Of a DNA stretch of 64,000 bases, positions 17,095 through 25,733 are shown in pieces. The DNA is taken from contig NZ_CP102293.1 in the NCBI RefSeq assembly GCF_025152575.1, forward strand, positions 806,001-870,000, given 5' to 3'. The notes below the pieces were generated by a model. The model ran no database searches. It worked only from the letters and a program-made list of their open reading frames with translations, and had not been told where the DNA came from. The stretch comes from Subdoligranulum variabile (GTDB lineage: Bacteria > Bacillota > Clostridia > Oscillospirales > Ruminococcaceae). The position numbers were made by a program, and so were the translations under genes. Numbering within the stretch: position 1 is the first letter of the stretch; each line of letters opens with the position of its first letter.

Positions 17095-17450
17095 GAGCAA
17101 TCCTCCCCTTCGTGGTCGGCCCGGACAAAGAGCACGATGCCAGCCACAATGATGACCGCCCCCAGGACCTGCCGCAGGGTAACGGTCTCGTCAAACAGGA
17201 GGAACCCCAGCAGAATGCCCCAGACAACGGTGACAGCCTTGTTGGCGTAGGCGGTGGTCAGCGGCAGATGTTTGATGACCTGCTGCCAGCCGAAGGCATA
17301 GACGACCAGCGCCGCCAGCATACCGCCGTAGAGCAGAAAGAACGGCACGCTGAGGAAGGCCTGCCGGGCCGCCAGTTTGCTGCAGACGCTGCTCATGGCG
17401 TAGATGCCCAGGAAGATATGCAGGATAAGGAACCATTTCGCCTGTTTCAC
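17091..17450 (-). CDS. Small EamA/SMR-like membrane protein, ArnE-like flippase subunit
   Basis: This 119-residue, four-helix protein has the glutamate-containing FLLFDETVTLRQVLGAVIIV segment of EamA/SMR transporters and a short charged tail. It overlaps the glycosyltransferase gene and the second small subunit by four bases each, so the three are translated together. The two subunits are only distantly similar, as expected for an obligate heterodimer with opposite membrane orientation. Confidence 0.75.
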   Translation of the reverse strand: MKQAKWFLILHIFLGIYAMSSVCSKLAARQAFLSVPFFLLYGGMLAALVVYAFGWQQVIKHLPLTTAYANKAVTVVWGILLGFLLFDETVTLRQVLGAVIIVAGIVLFVRADHEGEDCS

Positions 17451-18388
17451 CGGGACGCCTCCTCATGGTGCAGATACTCCCGTGCCACATACTGTGGCGC
17501 GTTGTTGGCGCACATATAGATGCGGCCCACATACTCCCCGATCAGGCCCAGGACAATGAGGATGATCCCGCCCAGAAGGAGCAGCAGTGCCGTGGTGGAA
17601 GCCCAGCCCAGCGGGGCGGTGTGGCGGGTGAAATGGCTGATGATGATGTAGATGATATAGAAGAAGCCTGCCACCGCCGACAGGGTGCCGAAATAGGTGG
17701 CGATGCGCAGCGGCTTGACCGAAAAGGAGGTAAACCCGTTCATCCACAGTCCCAGCAGCTTGCCCAGCGTATAGCCGGAGCGGCCCTCCTCCCGGGCACG
17801 GTGGTGCACCGACACATTGCAGATGTTCTTGGTGGTGCGCAGCACCAGACCGATCACATAGGGATAGCAGTGCTCATAGCGGATCATCTCGTCCATCACG
17901 AAGCGGCGGGCGGCAAAGTAGCTGTTGACCACCAGCTCGGGCGGCTTGCCCAGCATGATCTCGGTCATCTTGCTGTTCACCCAGCTGCCGAAATTGCGCC
18001 AGCCTGCCTGCCGCTTGTTGTCGTAGCTGGCATAGACCACGTCATACCCGGCCTGGATCTTTTCCAGCAGCTTGCCCACCTCGTCGGCGGGGGTCTGGCC
18101 GTCGTCGTCCAGGCAGATGATGATATCTCCGGTGCACTGGTGGAAACCGGCCATCAGGGCGGCATGCTGGCCGAAATTGCGGGCCAGGTCCACCCCCTGT
18201 ACATGGGGATCCGCCGCCACCAGGCTGCGGATGGTGCCCAGCGTGCCGTCCGGCGAACAGTCATTGACCAGCACGATTTCATAGTCATACTGGGGCATGG
18301 TGCGCATGGTATCGGTGACTTCCCGCACCACCCCGGCCAGCGTGTGTTCCGAGCGGTAGCAGGGAATCACATAGGATAGTTTCTGCAT
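17447..18388 (-). CDS. Polyprenyl-phosphate glycosyltransferase (GT2, ArnC/GtrB/DPM1-like)
   Basis: The 313-residue GT2 enzyme is built as a cytosolic GT-A domain (residues 1-225) followed by two hydrophobic helices (about 233-258 and 266-292). This is the plan of GtrB and ArnC. Nucleotide-sugar binding residues lie in VNDCSPDGT and the metal-binding cluster in CLDDDGQTPADE. An amphipathic SGYTLGKLLGLWMNGFTSFSVKPLR segment precedes the helices. It would move a sugar from an NDP-sugar to undecaprenyl phosphate on the inner leaflet. The small flippase pair downstream and GT-C proteins upstream complete the pathway. Confidence 0.9.
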   Translation of the reverse strand: MQKLSYVIPCYRSEHTLAGVVREVTDTMRTMPQYDYEIVLVNDCSPDGTLGTIRSLVAADPHVQGVDLARNFGQHAALMAGFHQCTGDIIICLDDDGQTPADEVGKLLEKIQAGYDVVYASYDNKRQAGWRNFGSWVNSKMTEIMLGKPPELVVNSYFAARRFVMDEMIRYEHCYPYVIGLVLRTTKNICNVSVHHRAREEGRSGYTLGKLLGLWMNGFTSFSVKPLRIATYFGTLSAVAGFFYIIYIIISHFTRHTAPLGWASTTALLLLLGGIILIVLGLIGEYVGRIYMCANNAPQYVAREYLHHEEASR

Positions 18389-18402
18389 ACGTTTTTCTCC
18401 CT

Positions 18403-19944
18403 TTATGACACGGCGTCCGGCCGTTCGTAGACCACCAGATCCCTGGTGGAGACAACCTCCTGCCAGCCGTCTGCCAGCAGACGGGCCTCCGCCTCGGTGC
18501 CATGGTTCACCATGGCATACCGGGAATAAATGGTCTGGGTCTCATCGGCCAGATAGGTATTCCAGTCAAACTCAATGCCCACACCCGCCGGCACCGCGTA
18601 AAGATAGCCATGGAAGACATCGTCGTCGTAGGCATAGGCCAGCGTATGATCCCAGGGATCGTCGCTGTCCCGTGCCTCCACACGCTGGGTGAGGGCGGTC
18701 TCCACGGCGGTGATCTGTTCCCCCATCTCGGCATTCCAGGTGGACAGGCTGCTGCGCTGTGCGTTCATGGGCAGCAGCAGGATCATCAGCACCGGCAGGT
18801 AGACCACAGCCTGGCGGGCATTTTCCACCGTGACAGCGCCCAGCATCAGCATGCAGAGCAGCGCCAGGTGCCGGGGGGCGATGTTGTACATAAAGACCAG
18901 CACCAGGGCGATGACGCCGGCACAGACCAGCGCACAGACCTTGAAACGGCAGGGCCGCCCGCGGCACAGATCATAGACCAGACAGCCCACAGTGACGAGC
19001 ACCATCACCACAAAGATCACACAGCCGGTACCCACATACTGGGGATCCCCCTGCAGGGTGGGCAGGATGCTGAGCCAGGCGGTATGCAGTTCCTTGGCAG
19101 CGCGGGTCAGCTCATAGCCCACCGCACCGGCCACATCGCCGGTGAGCAGCCGCTGCAGGCCGGAAAAATCCATGCCGCCGCCGCTGAAATAGGGCGCCGA
19201 GAGCTTGGTCATGGAAAACAGGGCCACCACAAAGCTGGCGGCCGCCGCAGCGCCGCAGAGGATCTTGCGGCGTTTCGTCCCCTGCCACAGCGCCGCCAGC
19301 GGGAAGGCCCAGAACAGCAGCGCATAGGGGCGGAAGATGGTTTCCAACGCGCAGGCGATCACCGCCACGGCGAACCAGCCGGGACGGAACCCGCGCAGCA
19401 GCGCCGCCGAGCTGCCCACGATGACCAGCGCCAGGGCGTAGTGCAGCGCCTCGGAAGAGCCGCAGAACACCAGGCTCAGCGGCACCCACAGGCAGACCAG
19501 TGTGAGGGCGCAGACCATCTGCTGCCAGACTTTCAGCCGGGCCGCGCGCACAAAGAACGCCATCCCCACAATGGTAAAGAAGATATTGCACCAGAACACC
19601 GTATTGACCCCGGCACCGAACAAAAAGCCCGGCAGGGCATACATCCAGATCAGGAAGGGGCCCCAGGTGCCGTACCGGCCGATGTCGGCGTGGCCCTCCT
19701 GATAGCCGAAATACCCCTGGGGCCCGCCATGGGTCAGTACACTGACCACCTGGCGGTTGTAGATGACCTCGTCATTGTCCATATTCGGGGCGATCCAGAC
19801 CTGATTCAGCGGCGTGCGGTAGGCCAGCGAATAAAACACCAGCAAAAACAGCACTGCCCCCAAAACGCAGAGCAGCGCGTTGGGGGTCTTTTGCAGCCAG
19901 GTTTTGCACCGGCGTACCAGTTTGTTATTCCGTACGGTCGCCAT
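18403..19944 (-). CDS. GT-C-type membrane glycosyltransferase (first of two paralogues)
   Basis: The 513-residue protein starts at ATG 19944, after GGGGAGGG, and overlaps the acetyltransferase gene by 20 bp. It has about eleven membrane helices. The first outer loop contains NMDNDEVIYNRQVVSVLTHG, with the acidic residues expected of a GT-C active site, followed by PQGYFGYQEGHADIG. The C-terminal ~110 residues form a soluble outer domain. Its sequence is clearly related to the gene at 20496. It probably transfers a sugar from a polyprenyl-phosphate donor to a surface polymer. Confidence 0.75.
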   Translation of the reverse strand: MATVRNNKLVRRCKTWLQKTPNALLCVLGAVLFLLVFYSLAYRTPLNQVWIAPNMDNDEVIYNRQVVSVLTHGGPQGYFGYQEGHADIGRYGTWGPFLIWMYALPGFLFGAGVNTVFWCNIFFTIVGMAFFVRAARLKVWQQMVCALTLVCLWVPLSLVFCGSSEALHYALALVIVGSSAALLRGFRPGWFAVAVIACALETIFRPYALLFWAFPLAALWQGTKRRKILCGAAAAASFVVALFSMTKLSAPYFSGGGMDFSGLQRLLTGDVAGAVGYELTRAAKELHTAWLSILPTLQGDPQYVGTGCVIFVVMVLVTVGCLVYDLCRGRPCRFKVCALVCAGVIALVLVFMYNIAPRHLALLCMLMLGAVTVENARQAVVYLPVLMILLLPMNAQRSSLSTWNAEMGEQITAVETALTQRVEARDSDDPWDHTLAYAYDDDVFHGYLYAVPAGVGIEFDWNTYLADETQTIYSRYAMVNHGTEAEARLLADGWQEVVSTRDLVVYERPDAVS

Positions 19945-20479
19945 TCCGGCCCTCCCCGGCCAGCTTGGCCATAAACACAACATCGCGGTACTGCCCGTCC
20001 AGCACTACCATATCCCGGCAGATTCCCTCCAGCACGAAGCCGGCCTTTTCATAGCTGCGGCGTGCAGGCAGATTTTCCGCCAGCAGCCGCAGACTGATCC
20101 GATGGAGCCCCAGCGTGGTAAAGCCAAAGTCGGTGAACAATCGGGCGGTCTCGGTGCCGAAGCCCTTGCCCCGGGCCGATTCCTCGCCGATGAAGATGCC
20201 GTACTCGGCGCTGCGGTTGGCGTGATCCACATCCCGGTAATAGACCGAACCCACCGGCCGGCCGTCGGTCTTGTCCTCGATGATATACTGCACCACCTGC
20301 CCGGTGGCCACCTTGGTGGCCAGCCAGTGCCGGTGCATCTCCGGGGTGAATTTTTCGCGGAAGATAAAGTTCTGCATCACCGACGGCGTGTTGCGCCAGG
20401 TCACAATGCGGCCGGTGTCCCCATCGGTGATGGGGCGCAGCACCACCAGCTGCCCGGTGATAACGGGAAGTTCCTGCAT
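19925..20479 (-). CDS. GNAT-family N-acetyltransferase (RimJ/PseH-like)
   Basis: The 184-residue protein starts at ATG 20479, which has AGAGGA at a good distance; ATGs at 20488 and 20509 are alternatives. The acetyl-CoA loop is GKGFGTETARL (R/Q-x-x-G-x-G/A type) and the fold ends with SYEKAGFVLEG, as in RimJ/RimL and PseH. It sits between two GT-C genes and downstream of a WecE-like aminotransferase. N-acetylation of the amino-sugar product is therefore the most attractive function, analogous to WecD or PseH, although ribosomal-protein-type GNATs look similar. Confidence 0.8.
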   Translation of the reverse strand: MQELPVITGQLVVLRPITDGDTGRIVTWRNTPSVMQNFIFREKFTPEMHRHWLATKVATGQVVQYIIEDKTDGRPVGSVYYRDVDHANRSAEYGIFIGEESARGKGFGTETARLFTDFGFTTLGLHRISLRLLAENLPARRSYEKAGFVLEGICRDMVVLDGQYRDVVFMAKLAGEGRNGDRTE

Positions 20480-20495
20480 ACGATTCATTCCTCTC

Positions 20496-21989
20496 TCATC
20501 CCCGCTCATACACGGTACAATACTGCCCCTGATGCAGGAGCGTCCATCCCTCGTCCAAAAGGCGCGCTTCCACCGCGCTGCCCGGGGAGGTCATCAGATA
20601 ACGGGAGCGGATGACATGGCTCCCGTCCTCAAGGTATCCTGCCTCGTCAAACTGCAGCCCCATGCCGTCCGGCACCGCGTAGAGCATGCCCACGTGGGCG
20701 GCATCCCCGAAGGAATAGGCCACGGTGTGATCCCAGGGATCGTCGCTCCGGATGGCCGCCTGACTCTCGGTCAGCGCAGCAGTGAGCTGCTGACTCTCCT
20801 GAGCGATGGCCTCCCGCCAGGAGGGCATGCCGAAGCCGCCCCCCGCCGTCAACCCCAGGATCCCCGCCGCCGTCAGGGCCAGGGTAACCGCCGCGGTTCC
20901 CAGGGCAGGGCGCGGACTTTCCAGCACCAGCGCCGCCAGCAGCAGGATATCCAGCACCAGCGTATGGCGGGAAGCCTCGGTGGTGCGGTACATCACCATG
21001 AGAGCCAGAAAAATCACGGCGGAAGCTGCCGCCGCACAGCCCTTCCAGAAAACCGGCCGCTTATGGCGCCGGTCCCACACAAGGCAGCCGACGGTCACCG
21101 CCAGCAGCAGCAAAAAGATCAGGTAGTAGCCGCCGCCTTCGCCCCGCAGCGCCCCGGCGATCTCCTGCCCCACCTGGGTGAAGGCGGTGCGCAGTTTGTC
21201 CGCCGTGTAGCGGACTGCCGAGAACACCTGCAGATGGGCCAGCATCTTGAGCGGTGCGGTATCCACGTTGGTGAAAAAGTAGGGTGCGTAGAATTTGGAC
21301 ATCAGCACCAGCGTCGCCGCCAGCGAAGCCAGTGCCCCCGTCCCGCAGCGCAGCAAGGCCCGCCGGTGCGGCCAGGCCAGCACCAGCGGATAGAGCCAAT
21401 AGACGGCATTATAGGGCCGGGCCAGGGTGGCCGCCGCGCAGAGGATGGCCAGCGCCGCCCAGGCCGGTTTGCGGCCAGTCCGACGCACCAGCACCGCCGT
21501 GCCGGTGATGGCCAGTGCCAGCGCATAGTGCAGCGGCTCCTGCATGGCGGAAAAAACATAGCGCACCGGCGCGTTCAGACAGGCCAGCACGACGCCGAAA
21601 GCCGCCTGCTGCCAGGCCTTGAGCCAGGCAGCCCGGGCAAAGACCAGCCAGCCCGCCGCCACGAAAAACAGGTTGCACCAAAGAAAAGCATTCTGTCCCC
21701 GGAAGAAAAAGCCGGGGATGGCGTACAGCCAGAAGATGGCCGGTCCCCAGGCCGCAAAGGTGCCGATGTCCGCATGGGATTCGTTGAAGCCGAAATACCC
21801 CTGGGGTGCACCGTATTCCACCACCGCCGACAGCTGTTTGCTGTAGACGACTTCGTCGCTCCAGGAGCTGGCAGGCAGGTAGATGCCGGTGACGGGGACC
21901 TTGTAGACCAGCCACTCATAGAGCAGCAAAAAGGCCAGCGCCGCCGCCAGGGTGGCCGCCGTGCCCGGCCAGAAGGATTTACTGCGCAT
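20496..21989 (-). CDS. GT-C-type membrane glycosyltransferase (second paralogue)
   Basis: The 497-residue polytopic protein has ASSWSDEVVYSKQLSAVVEYG in the first outer loop and then PQGYFGFNESHADIG, nearly the same landmarks as the 18403 gene. About eleven helices and a C-terminal outer domain of ~110 residues follow. The ATG at 21989 overlaps the wecE-like gene by 11 bp and has no good ribosome binding site, so translation is probably coupled. A GTG at 22004 is the alternative. The gene pair looks like an old tandem duplication. Confidence 0.74.
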   Translation of the reverse strand: MRSKSFWPGTAATLAAALAFLLLYEWLVYKVPVTGIYLPASSWSDEVVYSKQLSAVVEYGAPQGYFGFNESHADIGTFAAWGPAIFWLYAIPGFFFRGQNAFLWCNLFFVAAGWLVFARAAWLKAWQQAAFGVVLACLNAPVRYVFSAMQEPLHYALALAITGTAVLVRRTGRKPAWAALAILCAAATLARPYNAVYWLYPLVLAWPHRRALLRCGTGALASLAATLVLMSKFYAPYFFTNVDTAPLKMLAHLQVFSAVRYTADKLRTAFTQVGQEIAGALRGEGGGYYLIFLLLLAVTVGCLVWDRRHKRPVFWKGCAAAASAVIFLALMVMYRTTEASRHTLVLDILLLAALVLESPRPALGTAAVTLALTAAGILGLTAGGGFGMPSWREAIAQESQQLTAALTESQAAIRSDDPWDHTVAYSFGDAAHVGMLYAVPDGMGLQFDEAGYLEDGSHVIRSRYLMTSPGSAVEARLLDEGWTLLHQGQYCTVYERG

Positions 21990-23109
21990 AGAACGCAAAA
22001 ACACAGTCGATGACCCGGTTGCGGTCCTCTTCGGTCATGCCGTAGTAGAGGGGCAGCCGTACCAGCCGTTCGCTCTCCCGGGTGGTGTAGCGATCCTCCC
22101 CGTCAAAGCGGCCGAATTTGCGGCCCGCCGGGGCAGAGTGCAGCGGAATGTAGTGGAACACCGCCAGGATGCCGTTGTCCTTGAGATAGCGGATCAGCGC
22201 CGTGCGCTCCTCCAGATCCTTGCACTTGAGGTAGAACATATGGGCGTTGTGCACGCAGTCCTCCGGGATGGTCTGCAGCTCCACCTTGCCGGCCTGAGCC
22301 AGCGGTGCGAAAGCCGCACGGTAGGCATTCCAGGTAGCCATGCGGTTGTCGTTGATCTCGTCGGCGTGAAGCAGCTGGGCCCACAGATAGGCCGCGTTCA
22401 GCTCGCTGGGCAGATAGCTGTCGCCGAAGTCCACCCAGGTATACTTGTCCACCTGGCCGCGGAAGAACTTGGCACGGTTGGTGCCTTTTTCCCGCAGGAT
22501 CTCGGCCCGCTCGTTGTATGCGGGATTGTTGATGACCAGCGCGCCGCCCTCGCCCATGGAGTAGTTCTTGGTCTCGTGGAAGGAGTAGCAGCCGAAGTCG
22601 CCGATGGTGCCCAGCGCCTTGCCTTTATAGGTGCTCATGACGCCCTGGGCTGCATCCTCCACCACCATCAGGTTGTGGCGGTGGGCGATGTCCAGGATGG
22701 TGTCCATCTCGCAGGCGACGCCGGCGTAGTGCATGACGATGATGACCTTGGTGCGATCGGTGATGGCCGCCTCGATCTTGGTCTCATCGATGTTCATCGT
22801 GTCGGGGCGGATGTCCACAAACACGAGCTTGGCCCCGGCCAGCACCGCCGCCGTGGCCGTACTGGAGAAGGTGTAGCTGGGCAGGATGACTTCATCCCCC
22901 GGCTCCAGCCCGCACAGCAGCATGGCCATATCCAGCGCGGTGGTGCCGCTGGTGGTCAGCAGCACCTTCTGGGCGCCGAAGCGCTCCTCCATCCAGGCGT
23001 TGCACTGCTTGGTAAAGGCACCGTCTCCGCAGATCTTGTGGGAGTCGATGGCCTGCTTGACATATTCGATCTCGTCCCCGACACAGGGGGGCACGTTAAA
23101 AGGAATCAT
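21979..23109 (-). CDS. wecE: dTDP-4-amino-4,6-dideoxygalactose transaminase-like (WecE/RffA)
   Basis: The 376-residue DegT/DnrJ/EryC1-family enzyme starts at ATG 23109 behind AAGGAAGG. The PLP lysine is Lys181 in SFHETKNYSMGEGG. The remembered E. coli WecE sequence agrees along the whole length: the start MIPFNxPP, PDTMNIDETKIEAAITD, HYAGVACEMDTI, DAAQGVMSTYKG, EKGTNR and FFRGQVDKYTW are all shared. WecE aminates dTDP-4-keto-6-deoxyglucose to the Fuc4N precursor. It is the first gene of the minus-strand glycan operon and points to a 4-amino-4,6-dideoxy sugar as the building block. Confidence 0.92.
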   Translation of the reverse strand: MIPFNVPPCVGDEIEYVKQAIDSHKICGDGAFTKQCNAWMEERFGAQKVLLTTSGTTALDMAMLLCGLEPGDEVILPSYTFSSTATAAVLAGAKLVFVDIRPDTMNIDETKIEAAITDRTKVIIVMHYAGVACEMDTILDIAHRHNLMVVEDAAQGVMSTYKGKALGTIGDFGCYSFHETKNYSMGEGGALVINNPAYNERAEILREKGTNRAKFFRGQVDKYTWVDFGDSYLPSELNAAYLWAQLLHADEINDNRMATWNAYRAAFAPLAQAGKVELQTIPEDCVHNAHMFYLKCKDLEERTALIRYLKDNGILAVFHYIPLHSAPAGRKFGRFDGEDRYTTRESERLVRLPLYYGMTEEDRNRVIDCVFAFYAQ

Positions 23110-23152
23110 GAATAAGCCTTCCTTCCTGGGCAAAGATTCAACAATTATAAGC

Positions 23153-23181
23153 AGTATACCATATTCGGCCCGATTCTACAA
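23153..23181 (-). promoter_or_regulatory. Promoter of the wecE-glycosyltransferase-flippase operon
   Basis: On the minus strand TTGTAG (23181-23176), 17 bp, TATACT (23158-23153), with an extended TGG before the -10. It lies about 45 bp upstream of the wecE start. A second AT-rich -10-like sequence (TATAAT) lies just downstream. Confidence 0.7.
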
Positions 23182-23189
23182 CCTCCGAA

Positions 23190-23684
23190 TCATTCCCTGA
23201 CCCGGGCAGCGTTGTAGGCACGGATCATCAGTACCGCATACCACAGCAGCAGCACACTGAAGAGGATGAACGCCGTGGAGGAGACCACTGCCGGCCGGCC
23301 CAGCTGGTGCGCAACGGTGTAGACGGCCAGCGGCAGGGCGGCCACCCCCGGCATCAGGCGGTGGGGCATGCCGGCCTGGCGCAGCATGAGCACTGTGGTG
23401 AGAAGCAGGATCCAGAGGTCCAGGGACCGCAGCAGTGGCAGCAGCCAGACCCAGACGCCGCCGTTCTGGCTGCCGCAGAGGATCAGCTCCAGCACCAGCT
23501 GCGCCGCCCCGCATACCAGGGGCAGTACGGTGCGGCGGGCGATCAGCAGATAGCCCACCACCGCCAGCACCGTCAGGGAAAGCTCCTGCAGCTGGGTGTT
23601 GTCGGGCATGGCCAACATGGCCCGTCCGGCCGCCGAAATGCCCGCCAGAAGATAGGCAAGCGCCAATCGATTGCGTTTATCCAT
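23190..23684 (-). CDS. Small polytopic membrane protein of unknown function
   Basis: The 164-residue protein starts at ATG 23684 behind AGGAGA. Five hydrophobic helices fill nearly the whole chain, separated by short basic loops. I see no motif that places it in a family. It ends upstream of the wecE promoter on the same strand. It may be read alone or into the glycan operon. Confidence 0.6.
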   Translation of the reverse strand: MDKRNRLALAYLLAGISAAGRAMLAMPDNTQLQELSLTVLAVVGYLLIARRTVLPLVCGAAQLVLELILCGSQNGGVWVWLLPLLRSLDLWILLLTTVLMLRQAGMPHRLMPGVAALPLAVYTVAHQLGRPAVVSSTAFILFSVLLLWYAVLMIRAYNAARVRE

Positions 23685-23743
23685 AGGGATTCTCCTGTAC
23701 AAAATTCTTTGATTTTCCTAATCATAACACGAACCGACAGGGC

Positions 23744-23772
23744 TTGCAAGGAGGCGAAAGCCGGCGTATAAT
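23744..23772 (+). promoter_or_regulatory. Promoter of the aminotransferase gene
   Basis: TTGCAA (23744-23749), 17 bp, TATAAT (23767-23772), 36 bp before the ATG. Confidence 0.82.
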
Positions 23773-23808
23773 AGGGTTCATTCCCATTTTGGAAACGAGG
23801 TTTTTGGC

Positions 23809-24981
23809 ATGGAATTTTCCCATCGGTTGGAACTGTTCGGCCCCGAGATCTTTGCTGCCCTCAACGACAAGAAGGTCGCCCTGGAGGCCGAGGGCCGTCA
23901 TCTGTATAATTTAAGCGTGGGCACGCCGGATTTTGCGCCGGCGCCCCACATCAAGCAGGCGCTCATCGATGCCGCGCAGGACGACGAGAACTGGAAATAC
24001 AGCCTGCGCGATCTGCCCGAGCTGCTGCAGGCCGTCTGCGATTACTACCAGCGCCGCTTCGGGGTGGACAGCATCACCCCGGACAGGGTCATGAGTTTTT
24101 CCGGCAGCCAGGACGGCATCGGCCATTTGGGACTGGCGCTGTGCAACGACGGAGACGTGGTGCTGTTGCCCGACCCCTGCTATCCGGTGTTCATGACCGG
24201 CTGCATGCTGGGCGGCGCCAAGCCCTGGTACTACCGTCTGACCAGGGAAAACCACTTCCTGCCCGACGTATCCTCCATCCCCGAGGAGGTGGCCCGCGCC
24301 GCCAAGCTCATGCTGGTCAGCCTGCCGGCCAACCCGGTGGGCAGCATCGGCACTCCGGAGCTCTATGCCGAGATCGTGGCGTTCTGCCGCAAGTACGACA
24401 TTCTGCTGGTCCATGACAACGCCTACAGCGACATCATCTTTGACGGAGCCCACGGCGGCAGCATCTTCAACACGCCGGGCGCCGAGGAATGCGCGGTGGA
24501 GTTTTTCAGCCTGAGCAAGAGCTTCAACGTCACCGGTGCCCGCATCAGCTTCCTGGTGGGACGCCCCGATGTGGTGGCCGCCTGCAAGAAGCTGCGCACC
24601 CAGATCGACTTCGGCATGTTCCTGCCCATCCAGAAGGCAGCCATCGCTGCGCTCACCGGCCCGCTGGACGGCGTGCAGCGCCAGTGTGCCGAGTATCAGC
24701 GCCGCCGAGACGCCCTCTGCGGCGGCTTGCGCAGCATCGGCTGGAATGTGCCCGACAGCCATGGCAGCATGTTCGTATGGGCCCCCATTCCCGCCGGGTA
24801 TGAGAGCAGCATGGACTTCTGTCTGGAACTCATCGAGAAGGCCAATGTTATCTGCACCCCCGGTTCCAGCTTCGGCCCCAGCGGGGAAGGCTATGTCCGC
24901 TTCGCCCTGACCATGCCGGTGGAGAAGATCCGCCAGGCCGTGGAGGCCATCGCTGCCAGCGGCATGATCTGCCGCAGCTGA
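23809..24981 (+). CDS. Class I/II PLP-dependent aminotransferase
   Basis: The 390-residue protein has the fold-type I layout. The N-terminal substrate segment is NLSVGTPDFAP, the PLP phosphate region is SGSQDGIGHLGLAL, the cofactor aspartate is in HDNAYSDIIFDG, and the Schiff-base lysine is Lys237 in SLSKSFNVTGARISF. It most resembles the DapL/AlaA-type branch (LL-diaminopimelate, alanine or aspartate aminotransferase-like). Substrate cannot be fixed from sequence. It is a single-gene unit with its own promoter and terminator. Confidence 0.85.
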   Translation: MEFSHRLELFGPEIFAALNDKKVALEAEGRHLYNLSVGTPDFAPAPHIKQALIDAAQDDENWKYSLRDLPELLQAVCDYYQRRFGVDSITPDRVMSFSGSQDGIGHLGLALCNDGDVVLLPDPCYPVFMTGCMLGGAKPWYYRLTRENHFLPDVSSIPEEVARAAKLMLVSLPANPVGSIGTPELYAEIVAFCRKYDILLVHDNAYSDIIFDGAHGGSIFNTPGAEECAVEFFSLSKSFNVTGARISFLVGRPDVVAACKKLRTQIDFGMFLPIQKAAIAALTGPLDGVQRQCAEYQRRRDALCGGLRSIGWNVPDSHGSMFVWAPIPAGYESSMDFCLELIEKANVICTPGSSFGPSGEGYVRFALTMPVEKIRQAVEAIAASGMICRS

Positions 24982-25009
24982 TCCGTTTTCTTCCTTAATA
25001 AAACAAAAG

Positions 25010-25037
25010 CAGCCTACCGTAACCTCACGGTGGGCTG
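25010..25037 (+). terminator. Intrinsic terminator of the aminotransferase gene
   Basis: The stem CAGCCTACCGT/ACGGTGGGCTG (11 pairs, one G-T) is followed by TTTTTT. Confidence 0.88.
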
Positions 25038-25065
25038 TTTTTTCATACTCTCCCCTGGATTTTCT

Positions 25066-25434
25066 TCACTGACCATTTTCCCGTACCGCGGTGCGCAGTT
25101 CCTTCTGGATCGCCGGGGTGATCTCCACCCGCTTGAGCAGGGCGGCCAGCAGTTCAGGGAACTGGTCCGCCGGAAGCTGCTCTACGATCACTTCTGCCAG
25201 ATACTCCGCATGGGACAGCGCCGGTTCAAAGGTGCGCGCATAGGTCTTGCCGCTGCGGACAAACCCCACTTCCTTCAAGACGCCTTTCTCCATCAGGCTG
25301 TTGAGCATGGAAAAGATCGAACGCTCTTTCCATTTACGGTCCACGCAGGTGGAAACCACTTCGGTCTGGGCCATCGGGTGGTCCGCCTGCCAGAAGATCT
25401 CCATGATCTGCTGTTCACTTTTTGTCAGATGCAC
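25066..25434 (-). CDS. BlaI/MecI/CopY-family transcriptional repressor
   Basis: The 122-residue protein has an N-terminal winged helix (residues 1-75: LTKSEQQIMEIFW, then RSIFSMLNSLMEKGVL) and a C-terminal dimerisation helix region, the plan of BlaI and MecI. It starts at a GTG at 25434 with GGGAGAG upstream. No BlaR1-type sensor protease or beta-lactamase gene is adjacent, so its signal and targets are unknown. An inverted repeat over its own promoter suggests self-repression. Confidence 0.88.
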   Translation of the reverse strand: MHLTKSEQQIMEIFWQADHPMAQTEVVSTCVDRKWKERSIFSMLNSLMEKGVLKEVGFVRSGKTYARTFEPALSHAEYLAEVIVEQLPADQFPELLAALLKRVEITPAIQKELRTAVRENGQ

Positions 25435-25458
25435 GACAGTCTACTCTCCCTCGTTATA

Positions 25459-25497
25459 AGATACTTAGATAGTATCTGCTTTTGGTTGAAATGTCAA
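25459..25497 (-). promoter_or_regulatory. Promoter and probable operator of the BlaI-type gene
   Basis: On the minus strand TTGACA (25497-25492), 17 bp, TACTAT (25474-25469). The inverted repeat AGATACT-TAGAT-AGTATCT (25459-25477) covers the -10 box, the usual place for an autorepressor site. Confidence 0.75.
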
Positions 25498-25733
25498 TGC
25501 GTTTTGCACAATTTCTGTTGTCGATTCCTGTTATTTAATAATTTTTTCACATTTATTCATATTTCTTTATTCATATTTCCGACACAGCCGTATAACGATT
25601 TTGTATTTTAGCGTTGTATCGGATATTTATTCCAAAATCCTGCATATTGTTCCGGAATTTTGCATCCGTTTTTTCTGTGCGCATTCCAGAAACGCACACC
25701 ACATAATTCCATTTTCCGGCATGGATTTTCCGC
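25498..25733. other. AT-rich intergenic stretch with no gene
   Basis: About 235 bp of markedly AT-rich sequence lie between the repressor promoter and the 3' end of sigK. I find no supported coding frame, tRNA or hairpin terminator here. It may hold the sigK 3' untranslated region. Confidence 0.5.
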
